In this document: positions 25,596-34,388 of the stretch, one piece after another | How the letters are laid out: each line of letters starts with the position of its first letter | How positions within the stretch are numbered: position 1 is the first letter of the stretch | Source: Rahnella ecdela | Lineage (GTDB): Bacteria; Pseudomonadota; Gammaproteobacteria; Enterobacterales; Enterobacteriaceae | DNA: 41,104 nt | Reading direction: 5' to 3' | NCBI RefSeq assembly: GCF_019049625.1 | Contig: NZ_JAFMOY010000103.1 | Span: 1-41,104 of the forward strand | Program-made: the position numbers and the translations under genes | Notes under the pieces: model-generated | Seen by the model: the letters and a program-made list of their open reading frames with translations, nothing else | What the model was told of the DNA's origin: nothing | Databases searched by the model: none

Positions 25596-26085
25596 TCATC
25601 GTAGATTGGCTTCGACATAGCGATGTGTCGTATTCACGCTCTCGTGACCATGCCATAGGGCGATGAGATTGAAGGGAACGCCGTTTTGCAAAAGATGCAT
25701 AGCGGTCGTGTGCCTGAGGATATGCGGTGATACTCGCTTACCCTTCAGACTGGGTTGAATGACTGCCGCACGATTAACCGCAAGTGTTAACGTTGCGCCA
25801 CATTCGCTCGCGTCATAGGCTGGCCCGACCGGACCAAGCAATGCCGTATCACCGTGCATATTTAGGTTGGTATGCAACCATGCCCGTATGGTTCCAACCG
25901 TAGATTTCCATAATGGTATCGTTCGCTTTCGTCGGCCTTTTCCATTCAGGTGAACGCAGGGACTTCCATCAAGCACGACATCAACGACACGGATGTTGAT
26001 TATCTCAGACATACGAGCCCCCGTGTTGTAGATAAGCGTGAACAGCAAGTGATCGCGATGTGAGGTCCACTCATCACCTGGATGG
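25596..26085 (-). pseudogene. Tyrosine recombinase, truncated at the N-terminus (third member of a RIT-like set)
   Basis: On the minus strand the frame opens without a start near 26085 (DEWTSHRDHLLFTLIYNTGARMSEI) and ends normally at 25596. The catalytic set of tyrosine recombinases is complete: Arg in GARMSEI, Lys in GKGRRKRTIPL, HxxR in SPHILRHTTAMHLLQ, His in LWHGHES and Tyr in THRYVEANL. About 150 N-terminal residues are missing. The ALW(L/H)GHES and VEANL signatures are typical of the last recombinase in RIT (recombinase-in-trio) or Tn554-like elements. Confidence 0.75.
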
Positions 26086-26340
26086 CCCAGTATACCTGTC
26101 GAACCTGGTACCCTCCTAATGGCTTACCCAATACATCTGCGCGCAAAACGATGAAGAAACAAGCATCTTTATCAGATTCTGCACCCGTTGATTGACGTTG
26201 GTTCAGGTATTGATGTAATGCATGACTCGTATTTGGATGCAGCACTATAGAACGCGATTTCCCGAACTTAGTTCGCCGAACTATCAACATGCCCCGATGC
26301 AGATCTACATCGCTAATTCGCAATGATAGTGCCACGGAAA
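26086..26340 (-). pseudogene. Middle fragment of a second tyrosine recombinase
   Basis: The minus strand from 26340 reads ALSLRISDVDLHRGMLIVRRTKFGKSRSIVLHPNTSHAL, the core of recombinases found just upstream of the 25596-type gene in three-recombinase elements. It runs through LGGYQVRQVYWAI and breaks at about 26086, where the third recombinase begins. Its N-terminus is cut by the IS3-like element at 26342. So one deletion removed the end of this gene and the start of the next, and an insertion removed the rest. Confidence 0.65.
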
Positions 26341-26341
26341 C

Positions 26342-27941
26342 GGGGGTGCGGACGATTTCTTGGACTCTCGGGAGAGAGTTAATGCATTCATATGAGGACA
26401 GGGTTCGGGCTGTTGAACTCTATTATCGATATGGCAAAAAAGCCTCTGTGGTCATCAGAGAATTGGGATATCCATCCATAAAACAGCTCGGTCGCTGGGT
26501 GAGAATTTATGAAGAAACTGGCGAATTACCGAGAGAATTAAAATCGAGACAGCGATACTCACAGGCGCAAAAAATCGCTGCTGTGGAACATTACCTGACG
26601 CATGGTGGTTGTCTGGCGTTTACTCGGCGAGCCATAGGCTATCCCAGCGACGTATTACTTAAACGCTGGATTGAAGAAATATATCCAAACCGACGCCCTC
26701 CGATTGTCCGCTCAAATACAAATAAATGCTTCAGTCAGGAAGAAAAATCTCAAGCCGTCCGTGAGCTCTGCAACCGAAGCGGAACCGCCCTTAACGTTGC
26801 TCAAAACATAGGCGTGAGCGTCCCGGTCCTGTACAAATGGAAGAAAGACCTGCTCGACGATGAGGCTTATCGATCCATGCGAAGACGTAAAACATCACCT
26901 CAGAATAAAAACCAGGATGCATTGCTTAATGAAATCACGCGGCTTAAACAGCAGGTTCATCAGTTGCAGCTTGAACGCGATATCCTGACAAAAGCGAATG
27001 AACTGATAAAAAAAAACATGGGCATCAGCGTCCTGACCTTGAAGAACAGGGAGAAAACCCAGGTCGTTGATGCCCATAAGGAAATCTATTCAGTCGCTGA
27101 ACTGCTCTGTGTTCTGAAGCTTGCCCGGAGTTGCTATTTTTATCACAAAGCGAGCCGGCGTCTGAATGATAAGTACGCGGAAATACGCATAGCCATGGCA
27201 AAGATCTTTGAAGGAAATTACCGCTGCTATGGATACCGGCGTCTGCACGCGATGCTCCGAGAGAACAAGCTCTGCATCTCTGAAAAGGTTGTCCGCAGGC
27301 TAATGACTGAGGAGCAACTCGTCGTTAAGCGAGCCAGGCAACGACGATACAGCTCTTACTGCGGAGAAATAGGGCCGGCCCCTGAAAATCTCCTTGCCAG
27401 AAATTTTCGATCCTGCAGCCCAAATGAGAAGTGGCTGACTGATATTACTGAGTTCCACCTGCCGGCGGGCAAGGTCTATCTGTCGCCCGTAATCGACTGT
27501 TTTGATGGCAAAGTGGTGAGCTGGTCGATAGGAACACGTCCGGATGCAAGACTGGTGAATTGCATGCTCGACGACGCGCTCGATACGCTCAGAGAAAATG
27601 AAAAACCGGTGATACACAGCGACAGAGGCGGCCATTATCGATGGCCGGGTTGGTTGGATCGTATTAATGCATCAGGTCTTAAAAGGTCCATGTCGCGTAA
27701 AGGTTGCTCGTCGGATAACGCGGCGTGTGAAGGCTTCTTCGGGCGGGTCAAAAATGAAATGTACTATGGCAGAAATTGGGCGAGCACGACGCAGGAAGAA
27801 TTTATCTGCTTCCTGGACAGGTACATACGCTGGTATAACGAGAAGCGAATTAAATTATCATTGGGTGCAATGAGTCCGGTTAAGTACCGGCAGCATCTGG
27901 GGATCACAACATAACCAGTCCAACAAAACATCCGCATCTCC
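26342..27941 (+). mobile_element. Complete IS3-like element with a single long transposase frame
   Basis: The left end GGGGGTGCGGACGATTTC (26342) and the right end, read in reverse complement as GGAGATGCGGATGTTTTG (from 27941), match at 20 of the first 27 positions, so both terminal repeats are present. The element is 1600 bp and carries one undamaged gene. It has cut into the recombinase remnant at 26340. A left-end piece of another copy lies at 35345-35489 in reverse orientation. The flanking bases (AAAC and AAAA) do not give a clear target duplication. Confidence 0.8.
26382..27914 (+). CDS. IS3-family transposase (OrfA and OrfB in one frame)
   Basis: A 510-residue protein from the ATG at 26382 (MHSYEDRVRAVELYYRYGKK). 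It contains three helix-turn-helix-like units (about 5-50, 60-105 and 115-160), a coiled coil (LNEITRLKQQVHQLQLERD), an HTH_21 segment (RCYGYRRLHAMLRENKLCIS) and an rve integrase domain with D (WLTDITEF), D (HSDRGGHY) and E (ACEGFFGRVKNEM). Most IS3 relatives make OrfAB by -1 frameshifting; here the fusion is in frame. A run of nine A at 27008-27016 lies at the usual OrfA/OrfB border and could still allow slippage to a short product. Confidence 0.88.
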   Translation: MHSYEDRVRAVELYYRYGKKASVVIRELGYPSIKQLGRWVRIYEETGELPRELKSRQRYSQAQKIAAVEHYLTHGGCLAFTRRAIGYPSDVLLKRWIEEIYPNRRPPIVRSNTNKCFSQEEKSQAVRELCNRSGTALNVAQNIGVSVPVLYKWKKDLLDDEAYRSMRRRKTSPQNKNQDALLNEITRLKQQVHQLQLERDILTKANELIKKNMGISVLTLKNREKTQVVDAHKEIYSVAELLCVLKLARSCYFYHKASRRLNDKYAEIRIAMAKIFEGNYRCYGYRRLHAMLRENKLCISEKVVRRLMTEEQLVVKRARQRRYSSYCGEIGPAPENLLARNFRSCSPNEKWLTDITEFHLPAGKVYLSPVIDCFDGKVVSWSIGTRPDARLVNCMLDDALDTLRENEKPVIHSDRGGHYRWPGWLDRINASGLKRSMSRKGCSSDNAACEGFFGRVKNEMYYGRNWASTTQEEFICFLDRYIRWYNEKRIKLSLGAMSPVKYRQHLGITT

Positions 27942-28050
27942 AAAAGTGACATTATCAAATGGGACTTACATTATTTGTCTATCCATTATTAAGATGTCGT
28001 CTTTATAGCCAAGTTAAAGTGTCTTCTGTGACATGAGAGAGTCAGGCTGT

Positions 28051-28443
28051 TCAGAGCTTTTCTTTCGGGCGGGCTACCCAGGTACTCTCGGCAATCATCA
28101 GTTTCCTGACGGTTTCTTTTGAAATGCTCAGTCCAAAGCCTGCGCTCAGTAACCGCCATGCGCCGGTTGGACTCATGCCACGGCAACGGGTGCGAATCAG
28201 CTTCACAACCTGGGTCTTCAGGTCGTCATTCAGTTGATAGTTGCTGGGCCTGCCTCGGCGCCGGTTAATCAGTCCTTCAGGACCATCTTCGAGATAGCGC
28301 TTAACCAGACGGCGGCACTGACGGCGGCTCACTTCCATTGACTCCGCAGCGTCCGCGAGCGAGATGTCACGAGCCATGTAGGCTTCGATGAGCTCCGCAC
28401 GCAACTGGTCGCGCAGCAGCATTACCGGTTTCTGACCATTCAT
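28051..28443 (-). CDS. Accessory helix-turn-helix protein, like the N-terminus of the neighbouring transposase
   Basis: A 130-residue protein. Its layout repeats the first 120 residues of the transposase encoded just upstream: an HTH (ISLADAAESMEVSRRQCRRLVKRY), a GRPSNYQL linker (GRPGNNRI in the transposase), then a second HTH-like part (LLSAGFGLSISKETVRKLMIAE against LLERHGIPVSVETVRNWMISD). It has no catalytic domain and ends in a basic tail (ARPKEKL). It lies 49 bases after the transposase stop, within the same terminal repeats. It could bind the element's ends and limit transposition, or be the remnant of a second transposase; both are inference. Confidence 0.7.
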   Translation of the reverse strand: MNGQKPVMLLRDQLRAELIEAYMARDISLADAAESMEVSRRQCRRLVKRYLEDGPEGLINRRRGRPSNYQLNDDLKTQVVKLIRTRCRGMSPTGAWRLLSAGFGLSISKETVRKLMIAESTWVARPKEKL

Positions 28444-28492
28444 GTATTCACCTTTTTATCGTTGCCAACCGCAAACGGGCAGGGGAAAGATG

Positions 28493-29839
28493 TCAACGTT
28501 TCAGGCTGGGAACAAAGTCTTCAGGGTTGACCAACACTGGATTCATTGCCCTCAGTTCCTCAAGTGCGCGTTCTTGAGCCCGCCTGCGAGGCATTTTTTT
28601 ACTTCTCGACCGCTGTCCCTCTGCTTCCTGTTCATCCTGCTTTTCAAGTGCCAGTCGCAACACCGCACCCAACCGCTTGTTATCTACGATCGCCCCCTGA
28701 TCCACACAGGCGAGACGATCAAAGACCTGATAGCGCAGCAGCCTGTGCGCATACCGGAAGGCGATCCTGCCATCCGGGTACTCGTAAACTGTGACTCTTT
28801 CACCGGCGATGCGGGTGTTCTCATCTGTCGGTTCAATGAGATATATCATTTTATCATATTGAAATGTCAACGCTTTTGATAGCTTGCGCAGGTCCTGCCA
28901 GGCAAAGATATCATCGAGCTCTTCCGGCGCTAAATTCGCTGGACGGTGCAAATCCTTCGGATACTTTGGCGGTCGCGAAAAACGCCGGTTAAAGTCATCG
29001 ATAAAACCTGCAACCCAGCGGTTCGCCTCGCTAATGGAGCTGATGTTATGCAGTCGCATCTCCTTGACCAGCCGATCCTGTAACGTCTGATTGGCGCGCT
29101 CAACGCGTCCCTTGGCCTGGCTGCTATTGGCACAGATAAGTTCAATGCTCAGATCGCGCAGCGCACGTCCAAACTGCGTGGTTCCGCTGCGGCGCGCGTC
29201 CGTGCCGTTGACCCGGAATACGGCGTGCTTATCGCTGTAGAATGCGACAGGTTTTCCATGTAAATCAATGTATTCACGCGTAGCCGTCATATAATCAAAC
29301 GCAGACTCAGAGTCGCAGAATCGAAGGTGCATCAGGCGGCCAGTGGCATCGTCAATGTACACGAGCAGGCAGCACTTAGGCGCGCGCTCCTCAAACCAGG
29401 CATGATGTGAACCGTCCAGCTGAATAAGTTCGCCGAGGCAGTCGCGCCGGTGTCGGGGCTGATAGATGTGAACCTGACGCCTTGAATGTGGCCGCCAGAG
29501 TCCGTCAGAGATCATCCAGTTACGGACTGTCTCAACAGAAACCGGGATGCCATGTCGTTCAAGAAGCTTCTCAGTGGCCAGCGTCGGTCCAAAATCCGCG
29601 TAGTGTTGCCGGATCAGTTGCAAAGCAGCGCAGCGTAAATCTTCGGGAATGCGGTTATTGCCGGGACGACCGCGGCGGGCAGAAACAACCGACGCCGCTC
29701 CGTATTCACGGTAACGACGTAAAACACGTTGCACTTGACGAACGGTAAGTTCAAGAAGGCGAGCAGCTTCACGCTGCAGTAGAGTGTGGTCGTGAACACG
29801 CTGGATGATGCCGAGCCGGTATATATCTTTATCTGTCAT
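28493..29839 (-). CDS. ISNCY-family (IS1202-group) transposase
   Basis: About 448 residues from the ATG at 29839 (MTDKDIYRLGIIQRVHD); an ATG four codons earlier is possible. It has an N-terminal HTH (LLQREAARLLELTVRQVQRVLRRY), a GRPGNNRIP linker, a second winged part (VSVETVRNWMISDGLWRP), then an rve-type DDE domain: Asp142 (IQLDGSHH), Asp203 (YSDKHAVF) and Glu247 (KGRVERANQTLQD). The C-terminal region is long, with a beta-barrel-like segment and an Arg/Lys-rich tail. The frame is intact and the element may be active. Confidence 0.87.
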   Translation of the reverse strand: MTDKDIYRLGIIQRVHDHTLLQREAARLLELTVRQVQRVLRRYREYGAASVVSARRGRPGNNRIPEDLRCAALQLIRQHYADFGPTLATEKLLERHGIPVSVETVRNWMISDGLWRPHSRRQVHIYQPRHRRDCLGELIQLDGSHHAWFEERAPKCCLLVYIDDATGRLMHLRFCDSESAFDYMTATREYIDLHGKPVAFYSDKHAVFRVNGTDARRSGTTQFGRALRDLSIELICANSSQAKGRVERANQTLQDRLVKEMRLHNISSISEANRWVAGFIDDFNRRFSRPPKYPKDLHRPANLAPEELDDIFAWQDLRKLSKALTFQYDKMIYLIEPTDENTRIAGERVTVYEYPDGRIAFRYAHRLLRYQVFDRLACVDQGAIVDNKRLGAVLRLALEKQDEQEAEGQRSRSKKMPRRRAQERALEELRAMNPVLVNPEDFVPSLKR

Positions 29840-30206
29840 AGTCACCAACATAAAGTCTGCATCCTGAGCTAAGCCTGAGGAATTCTAAGACTAGTTCAGA
29901 GACGACATCTGTGAGTTGTTGCGTACGACATTAGCGTTTTGGAGTAACATTATTAGTACGTATAATATTCATTATGTTAAATTAAGCGTTTTGAAACAAA
30001 TGCCTAGCTTATATTAGATTGACTGTTTAAGAGCTTCAGCGATATTCCACACATCTAGGCTGACACAGTCAACTCTTCATGACTTGGAGAAAACCGGACA
30101 ATGATGCCATTACGGCGCAAAAATAAAGCAGATGAAGCAAATGCGGTTCTCTTATTTGCATCATTGAAACAATGCCCCCGCGCTATAGTAAGAAGATAAG
30201 CTGTCC

Positions 30207-30347
30207 GTGGCTCAAAAGCAAAAACGCTTCTCTAAATCACTGGCCGATGACATTGCCTGGCTAATTAATGAAGCCCGGACTCAGGGCGCAAACGCCAACC
30301 TGAAAGAAAAATTTGAAGTTATTACATTCAAGACCATTCTTCATTGA
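30207..30347 (+). other. Short unidentified frame left of the AT-rich block
   Basis: A GTG at 30207 opens a 46-codon frame (AQKQKRFSKSLADDIAWLINE, then ARTQGANANLKEKF). The first 33 codons look like a real basic helical protein, while the last dozen fall in the AT-rich block after a composition break at about 30300. It is probably the N-terminal piece of a plasmid gene cut at that junction. I do not recognise it. The preceding 29911-30206 stretch shows nothing else. Confidence 0.3.
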
Positions 30348-30584
30348 AAGGATGCGAACACTGGGGTTTATTTTTATGATTATTAAAAATGTTCTTATAG
30401 TTGACCATAAAGGCTCTGCATCATCAAAAATCAAGTAATCAACGCTTTTCACGTATGTGAATAAATCCCTACAAGCATTACAAGTCTTAACTACTAAACT
30501 CCCTGAACTATTAACTCGATAGCAAAGTAACTCCAATGCACTTGTGAGGAATTTATTTTGGCTATATATGGAAATATTTGACAT
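30261..30584 (-). pseudogene. Receiver-like N-terminal part of a LuxR/FixJ-type regulator
   Basis: From the ATG at 30584, with AAGGA upstream, about 90 residues (ISIYSQNKFLTSALELLCYR, SVDYLIFDDAEPLWSTI, INPSVRILSMKNG) have the outline of atypical receiver domains found in enterobacterial fimbrial and biofilm LuxR-type regulators. The C-terminal DNA-binding domain is missing: after NFKFFF at about 30310 the frame runs into unrelated sequence and stops at 30261. So this is probably a truncated regulator. It lies downstream of two LysR genes on the same strand and shares their low GC content. Confidence 0.5.
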
Positions 30585-30627
30585 AATTAATTTAATCCTT
30601 GGAAAAACTCTGTTCTCGTCTTTTAAG

Positions 30628-31479
30628 TCAGTTATTAAAAATATTATAAAGTCCAAGAGAGCTAACTTTATGTTGAAGAGAGCGGTGATAATGCAAATAG
30701 CAGGTAAACTTCATCTCCAGTTCAGTGGGTAACATAAAGGTTTTGAGCGGTAGCATAGACATCAGTGGTTTCGTGAACACTTCCGGTACAATCATGATGT
30801 TATCACTGCACGAACATATATAGGCCAACGTCAATAAATTCGAACTTTCCCAGCTGATCTCTCTTTCACTGAATAGCGGATCAGTTATCTTGATCCCGCC
30901 CACCATGCTGGTGATACTGCCAATATCTCGCTGCCAGCGAAGATGTTTATTTTCACGCCAGTCGGACAGGCAGAAATTATTTTTAATCAAGGTATGATCT
31001 TTATTGACCAGAATACACATGCGCGAATATAAATAGCGTTTTGATATTATTGAAGCGTCTACAGGTAATTTACCGCCAATATCAATATCCACCTCGCGAT
31101 GTTTCAGCTTACGCAATCGTTCATCTTCACAGACATCCATCGGCGTGAAGTGCAGGTATCTGTCGCTGATAAGATCATGAATATAATCAGCCAACAAAAG
31201 TTCAATCAAGGAATATGTGGTAATAATGAAGGCTTTTCGGGGGATACTCAGCCCCATGATTTCATGGTATTTTTCCTGCAACACAAAAGCTTCTTTATTA
31301 GGCTTCAAACCGCCTTTCTCTCTTCGGAAAAGACTTTCACCTAGTTGGGTATGTAATTGATTTAATGTATAGCTGATGGTGGAAGGTGAAATAAACAACT
31401 TTTTCGCAGCTCCACAAGCATTGCCACATTCAATCAAGGCATTAACAATTTGAAGTTTCTTAATATTTATATTATTCAT
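30628..31479 (-). CDS. LysR-family regulator, first of a paralogous pair
   Basis: A 283-residue protein with AGGAA before the ATG. The N-terminal HTH is recognisable (ACGAAKKLFISPSTISYTLNQLHTQLG). The effector half resembles its neighbour at 31563: SLIELLLADYIHDL against SLIEMLLADSIFCL, EVDIDIGGKLP against RVDIDAGGSLP, and a shared ending motif (CYLHYHRSL against CYLHFKCKL). Gene and surroundings are AT-rich compared with the operons to the left. Such paralogous LysR genes occur near surface-structure and virulence loci. No target operon adjoins them here. Confidence 0.82.
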   Translation of the reverse strand: MNNINIKKLQIVNALIECGNACGAAKKLFISPSTISYTLNQLHTQLGESLFRREKGGLKPNKEAFVLQEKYHEIMGLSIPRKAFIITTYSLIELLLADYIHDLISDRYLHFTPMDVCEDERLRKLKHREVDIDIGGKLPVDASIISKRYLYSRMCILVNKDHTLIKNNFCLSDWRENKHLRWQRDIGSITSMVGGIKITDPLFSEREISWESSNLLTLAYICSCSDNIMIVPEVFTKPLMSMLPLKTFMLPTELEMKFTCYLHYHRSLQHKVSSLGLYNIFNN

Positions 31480-31562
31480 TTTTATTCCTATGAAAAAGCA
31501 AGCATCCCTAATGACTGTGTAACGCGGGTTAACCGCGACACGGTTTTTCAGCTGGAAAACAA

Positions 31563-32504
31563 TCAGGTTTTATGCTGAAATGGAAATGAAGCCGGTTTGT
31601 TATATGTTTCCATACCTTTCACCAAATCTTCAAGAAACTTAGCCACGCCCACGTCGTCAATCAGTTTACACTTGAAGTGCAGATAGCAGTCGTACTGCAT
31701 ATCCAACTCAGCCGGAAGTGGGAGTACTTTGACCGGGAATCTCTTGGTCATAATGGGAATGAAAACGTCCGGGATCAGCATTACGCACTGGCTGTTAGAA
31801 CAAAAGGCCACCATGTTGACAATACTGCCGGAAATAATCGCGACATCCTGATTCTGCAAAAAGGTGGCGATTTCGCCTGAACCGCTTATGCTTTCTGCGC
31901 AATAATCCATCATTTCAGACCAAACAGCATGCCGGACATGTCTCAAATCATCAACGGTGAGGGAGTCGGGAAGTGAATCATTTTTTATTCCTGCTAACAG
32001 AGACACTTTTGAAGACAAAAATTTGACTCTACTGATTTGCTTGTCTGGCGGTAAGCTGCCACCTGCATCAATATCCACCCTGTCATTTTTGAGATTGTTT
32101 ATACGATCCCTGATACCTGGAGTGTAGGTTAAAAACACAAAACGATAACCGGCCTCGACATTTTTTAAACAGAAGATGGAATCTGCCAGCAGCATCTCTA
32201 TCAGCGAAAACGTCATGAACTTAAGCTCATCGCGGGTTTTGGTCTTCAAGGTATTGCCAATACTTTCTGAAGAGGCGGTAAATCTCTCATAACGCTGACT
32301 TAATTCTAGCGCAGTGGTATCAGGCTTCATGCCATTATGTGTTCTGATAAATAAATGTTCTCCCGTCATTTTCCTGAGAATTTTTAGAGAGTAACTTATT
32401 GCGCCAGGCGTGAGATTTAGCATTTGAGCCGTTTTTGTGACACTGCCTGTCATGACAAGGAAGTTAATGACTTTCAGTAGTTTTAATTCTATTTTATTCT
32501 GCAT
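31563..32504 (-). CDS. LysR-family regulator, second of a paralogous pair
   Basis: A 313-residue protein. The HTH is clear (GSVTKTAQMLNLTPGAISYSLKILRKMTG). The effector domain matches the 30628 gene in several blocks, which shows an old tandem duplication. It lies 83 bases upstream of that gene on the same strand. The start at 32504 has only a weak ribosome site. Function and ligand are unknown. Both contain an unusual xVDIDxGGxLP motif in the effector domain. Confidence 0.82.
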   Translation of the reverse strand: MQNKIELKLLKVINFLVMTGSVTKTAQMLNLTPGAISYSLKILRKMTGEHLFIRTHNGMKPDTTALELSQRYERFTASSESIGNTLKTKTRDELKFMTFSLIEMLLADSIFCLKNVEAGYRFVFLTYTPGIRDRINNLKNDRVDIDAGGSLPPDKQISRVKFLSSKVSLLAGIKNDSLPDSLTVDDLRHVRHAVWSEMMDYCAESISGSGEIATFLQNQDVAIISGSIVNMVAFCSNSQCVMLIPDVFIPIMTKRFPVKVLPLPAELDMQYDCYLHFKCKLIDDVGVAKFLEDLVKGMETYNKPASFPFQHKT

Positions 32505-32961
32505 ATAATCAACTTAGAAGTGTCCGGCAGACTTAAAGCCAGACGCTAGCCGTCCTTTATAAAAAGTGCGATATTAGAGATTCATTATTTTACCCATCCA
32601 AGTGGTGAATATAATATCATCAATCAGTTAATACAAATGATAAAAGAAAAATTATTCTTATAAAAACTTATTGAATCCCAGACTAGCTCTTAAATCACTG
32701 GATTAAAAGGCTTTTAAATCCAATTCAGATTCATTAAAAAGCTAACATAGCTCAATGAAATGTCTAATATTTTCAGAGATATTTATATGAAAAGAAGAAT
32801 TTTTACCGCCGCCGAATAACTCCCTGCCTCTTGAATAGCGTGCTTGCCATAATTAATGGGGTAAGATTTTAAATGCCGGAGAGCACTGGATTTATCTACA
32901 TTGATATTAACATCCCTTGCGAAGGAATCTGGCGAGATAATCTTCCCTCAATTGTCAAATG
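32505..32961. other. AT-rich intergenic region upstream of the LysR pair
   Basis: No convincing gene. It should contain the promoter for the leftward lysR pair. A ten-codon frame at 32787 (MKRRIFTAAE) is too short to call. Its right edge is the terminal repeat of an IS903-like element. Confidence 0.35.
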
Positions 32962-34015
32962 GGCTTTGTTGAATAAATCGAACTTTTGGCCGTAATCAGG
33001 ATCAGATCACCACATTCCCGATCCTGTAGCGGTATCACGTGGCAAAATAAAAGTTCAAAATCACCAACTGGGCTACCTACAACAAGGCGCTCGTCATCCG
33101 GGGCTCACTGACATTCTGGCTTGATGAGTCAGCCATCCAGGCCTGGTATGACGAGCCAACACGTCTTCACGTGGTCGTCCGCAACGTTATTCTGAGCTCG
33201 CTATTACCACCGTACTGATGCTCAAACGCATCTTTCGCCTCACGCTGCGCGCCGCGCAGGGATTTATTGATTCCATTTTTACCCTGATGAAGCTCCCGCT
33301 CAGGTGCCCGGATTACTCCTGCGTCAGCAGGCGGGCTAAGTCCGTCAACATTCCTTTTAAAACCCCCGCGCGCGGCGAAATAGCCCATCTGGTTATCGAC
33401 TCCACCGGATTAAAAGTCTTCGGGGAAGGAGAGTGGAAGGTGAAAAAACACGGCAAGGAAAAGCGCCGCGTCTGGCGTAAACTGCACCTGGCGGTGGACG
33501 CTGATACGCATGAGGTTATCTGCGCTGACCTTTCCCTGAACAATGTGACGGATGCAGAGGCCTTCCCGGGGCTTATTTGCCAGACCCACCGGAAAATCAG
33601 AACCGCCTGCGCCGACGGAGCTTATGACACCAGACGGTGCCACGACGAACTGCGGCGTAAGAAAATCAAAGCACTTATCCCGCCGCGAACCCGCGCAGGT
33701 TACTGGCCAGCTGAATATGCCGACAGAAATCAGGCGGTTGCCCGGCAACGGCTGACGGGAAGCAATGCGTACTGGAAATGGCACACGGTTTACAACCGAC
33801 GTTCGGTGGCTGAAACGGCAATGTAGCGTGTCAAACAGCTGTTTGGTGGGCATCTTACGTTGCGGGATTATGATGCGCAGGTTGGGGAGGCTATGGCCAT
33901 GATCCGCGCATTAAACAAAATGACGCGTGCAGGTATGCCAGAAAGTGTACGGATTGCCTGAGGGAGTCAGCGACGAGGGGAGCTTTTATCTAAATCCGAT
34001 TTATTCAACAAAGCC
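32962..34015 (+). mobile_element. Full-length but inactive IS903-like element (IS5 family)
   Basis: GGCTTTGTTGAATAAATC at 32962-32979 and its exact reverse complement at 33998-34015 bound 1054 bp, the size of IS903-group elements. The transposase frame is damaged: TAA within the start (AAAATAAAAG near 33046), a frameshift near 33160, and TAG at 33824-33826 in ETAM*RVKQ. The DDE parts are otherwise recognisable (VIDSTGLKVFGEG, ADGAYDT, ETAM...). The 9 bases on each side (tgtcaaatg and cctgattgc) differ, so it lacks its target duplication and has probably taken part in a rearrangement. Confidence 0.85.
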
Positions 34016-34054
34016 CCTGATTGCGGTCAAAAGTTCGATTTATTCAGCAAAGCC
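34016..34054. mobile_element. Isolated 39-bp outer end of another IS903-like copy
   Basis: Directly after the right end of the full-length copy stands a second terminal repeat. Read in reverse complement from 34054 it is GGCTTTGCTGAATAAATC, then GAACTTTTGACCGCAATCAGG, the same as the first 39 bases of the element at 32962 with three differences. Nothing of that second copy's interior is present. The fragment at 22906-23605 lacks just about this outer piece. Confidence 0.75.
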
Positions 34055-34388
34055 ATTAACGACACTAAAACCAATATAATTATTTATGAAAACTCTTATA
34101 GAAAACATAAGGTAAAAAATTGAGTTACAACATTTAAAAATTTATATATACTTTTAAAAAAAAGTGAATGCCTTACAATTACAGGTGTTTATAGCGCAAA
34201 AAAAACCTCTTAGCACGCAATTTGGCATAAAACTTTAAAACGCCAGAATAATACACCACCCCCCTCTATTAGCGCATCGCACCTAATTAATTTCTCTATT
34301 GTACAATAGATTGCCATAAACTAACCTCAGCTCAACTGATAAAACAAAAACCAATTTCCATACACAACATCCTAAAGGACATATGAAT
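34055..34388. promoter_or_regulatory. Control region of the fourth DUF1471 gene, with a 16-bp palindrome
   Basis: This AT-rich region holds the perfect palindrome TCTATTGTACAATAGA at 34295-34310, about 80 bases before the gene start. It differs from the O1-O3 operators, so the gene is probably under another regulator. No coding frame is convincing here. Confidence 0.5.

Larger units (their letters stand above)
27992..29910 (-). mobile_element. ISNCY-type element (IS1202-like) with an accessory gene
   Basis: AGATGTCGTCT at 27992-28002 and its reverse complement at 29900-29910 bound about 1.92 kb that contains two same-strand genes: the transposase and a small HTH protein downstream of it. Both look undamaged. 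The 50 bases between this element and the IS3-like one at 27941 hold nothing recognised. Target duplications, which are long and variable in this group, were not found by eye. Confidence 0.72.

Noticed and set aside
30099..30166. A 9-bp inverted repeat CAATGATGC/GCATCATTG with about 50 bases between the arms
   Set aside because: I considered an attC-like cassette site, but the conserved GTTRRRY ends are absent and no cassette gene adjoins it.
32787..32819. A ten-codon frame MKRRIFTAAE
   Set aside because: Too short, weak ribosome site and no downstream gene on that strand to make it a leader peptide.
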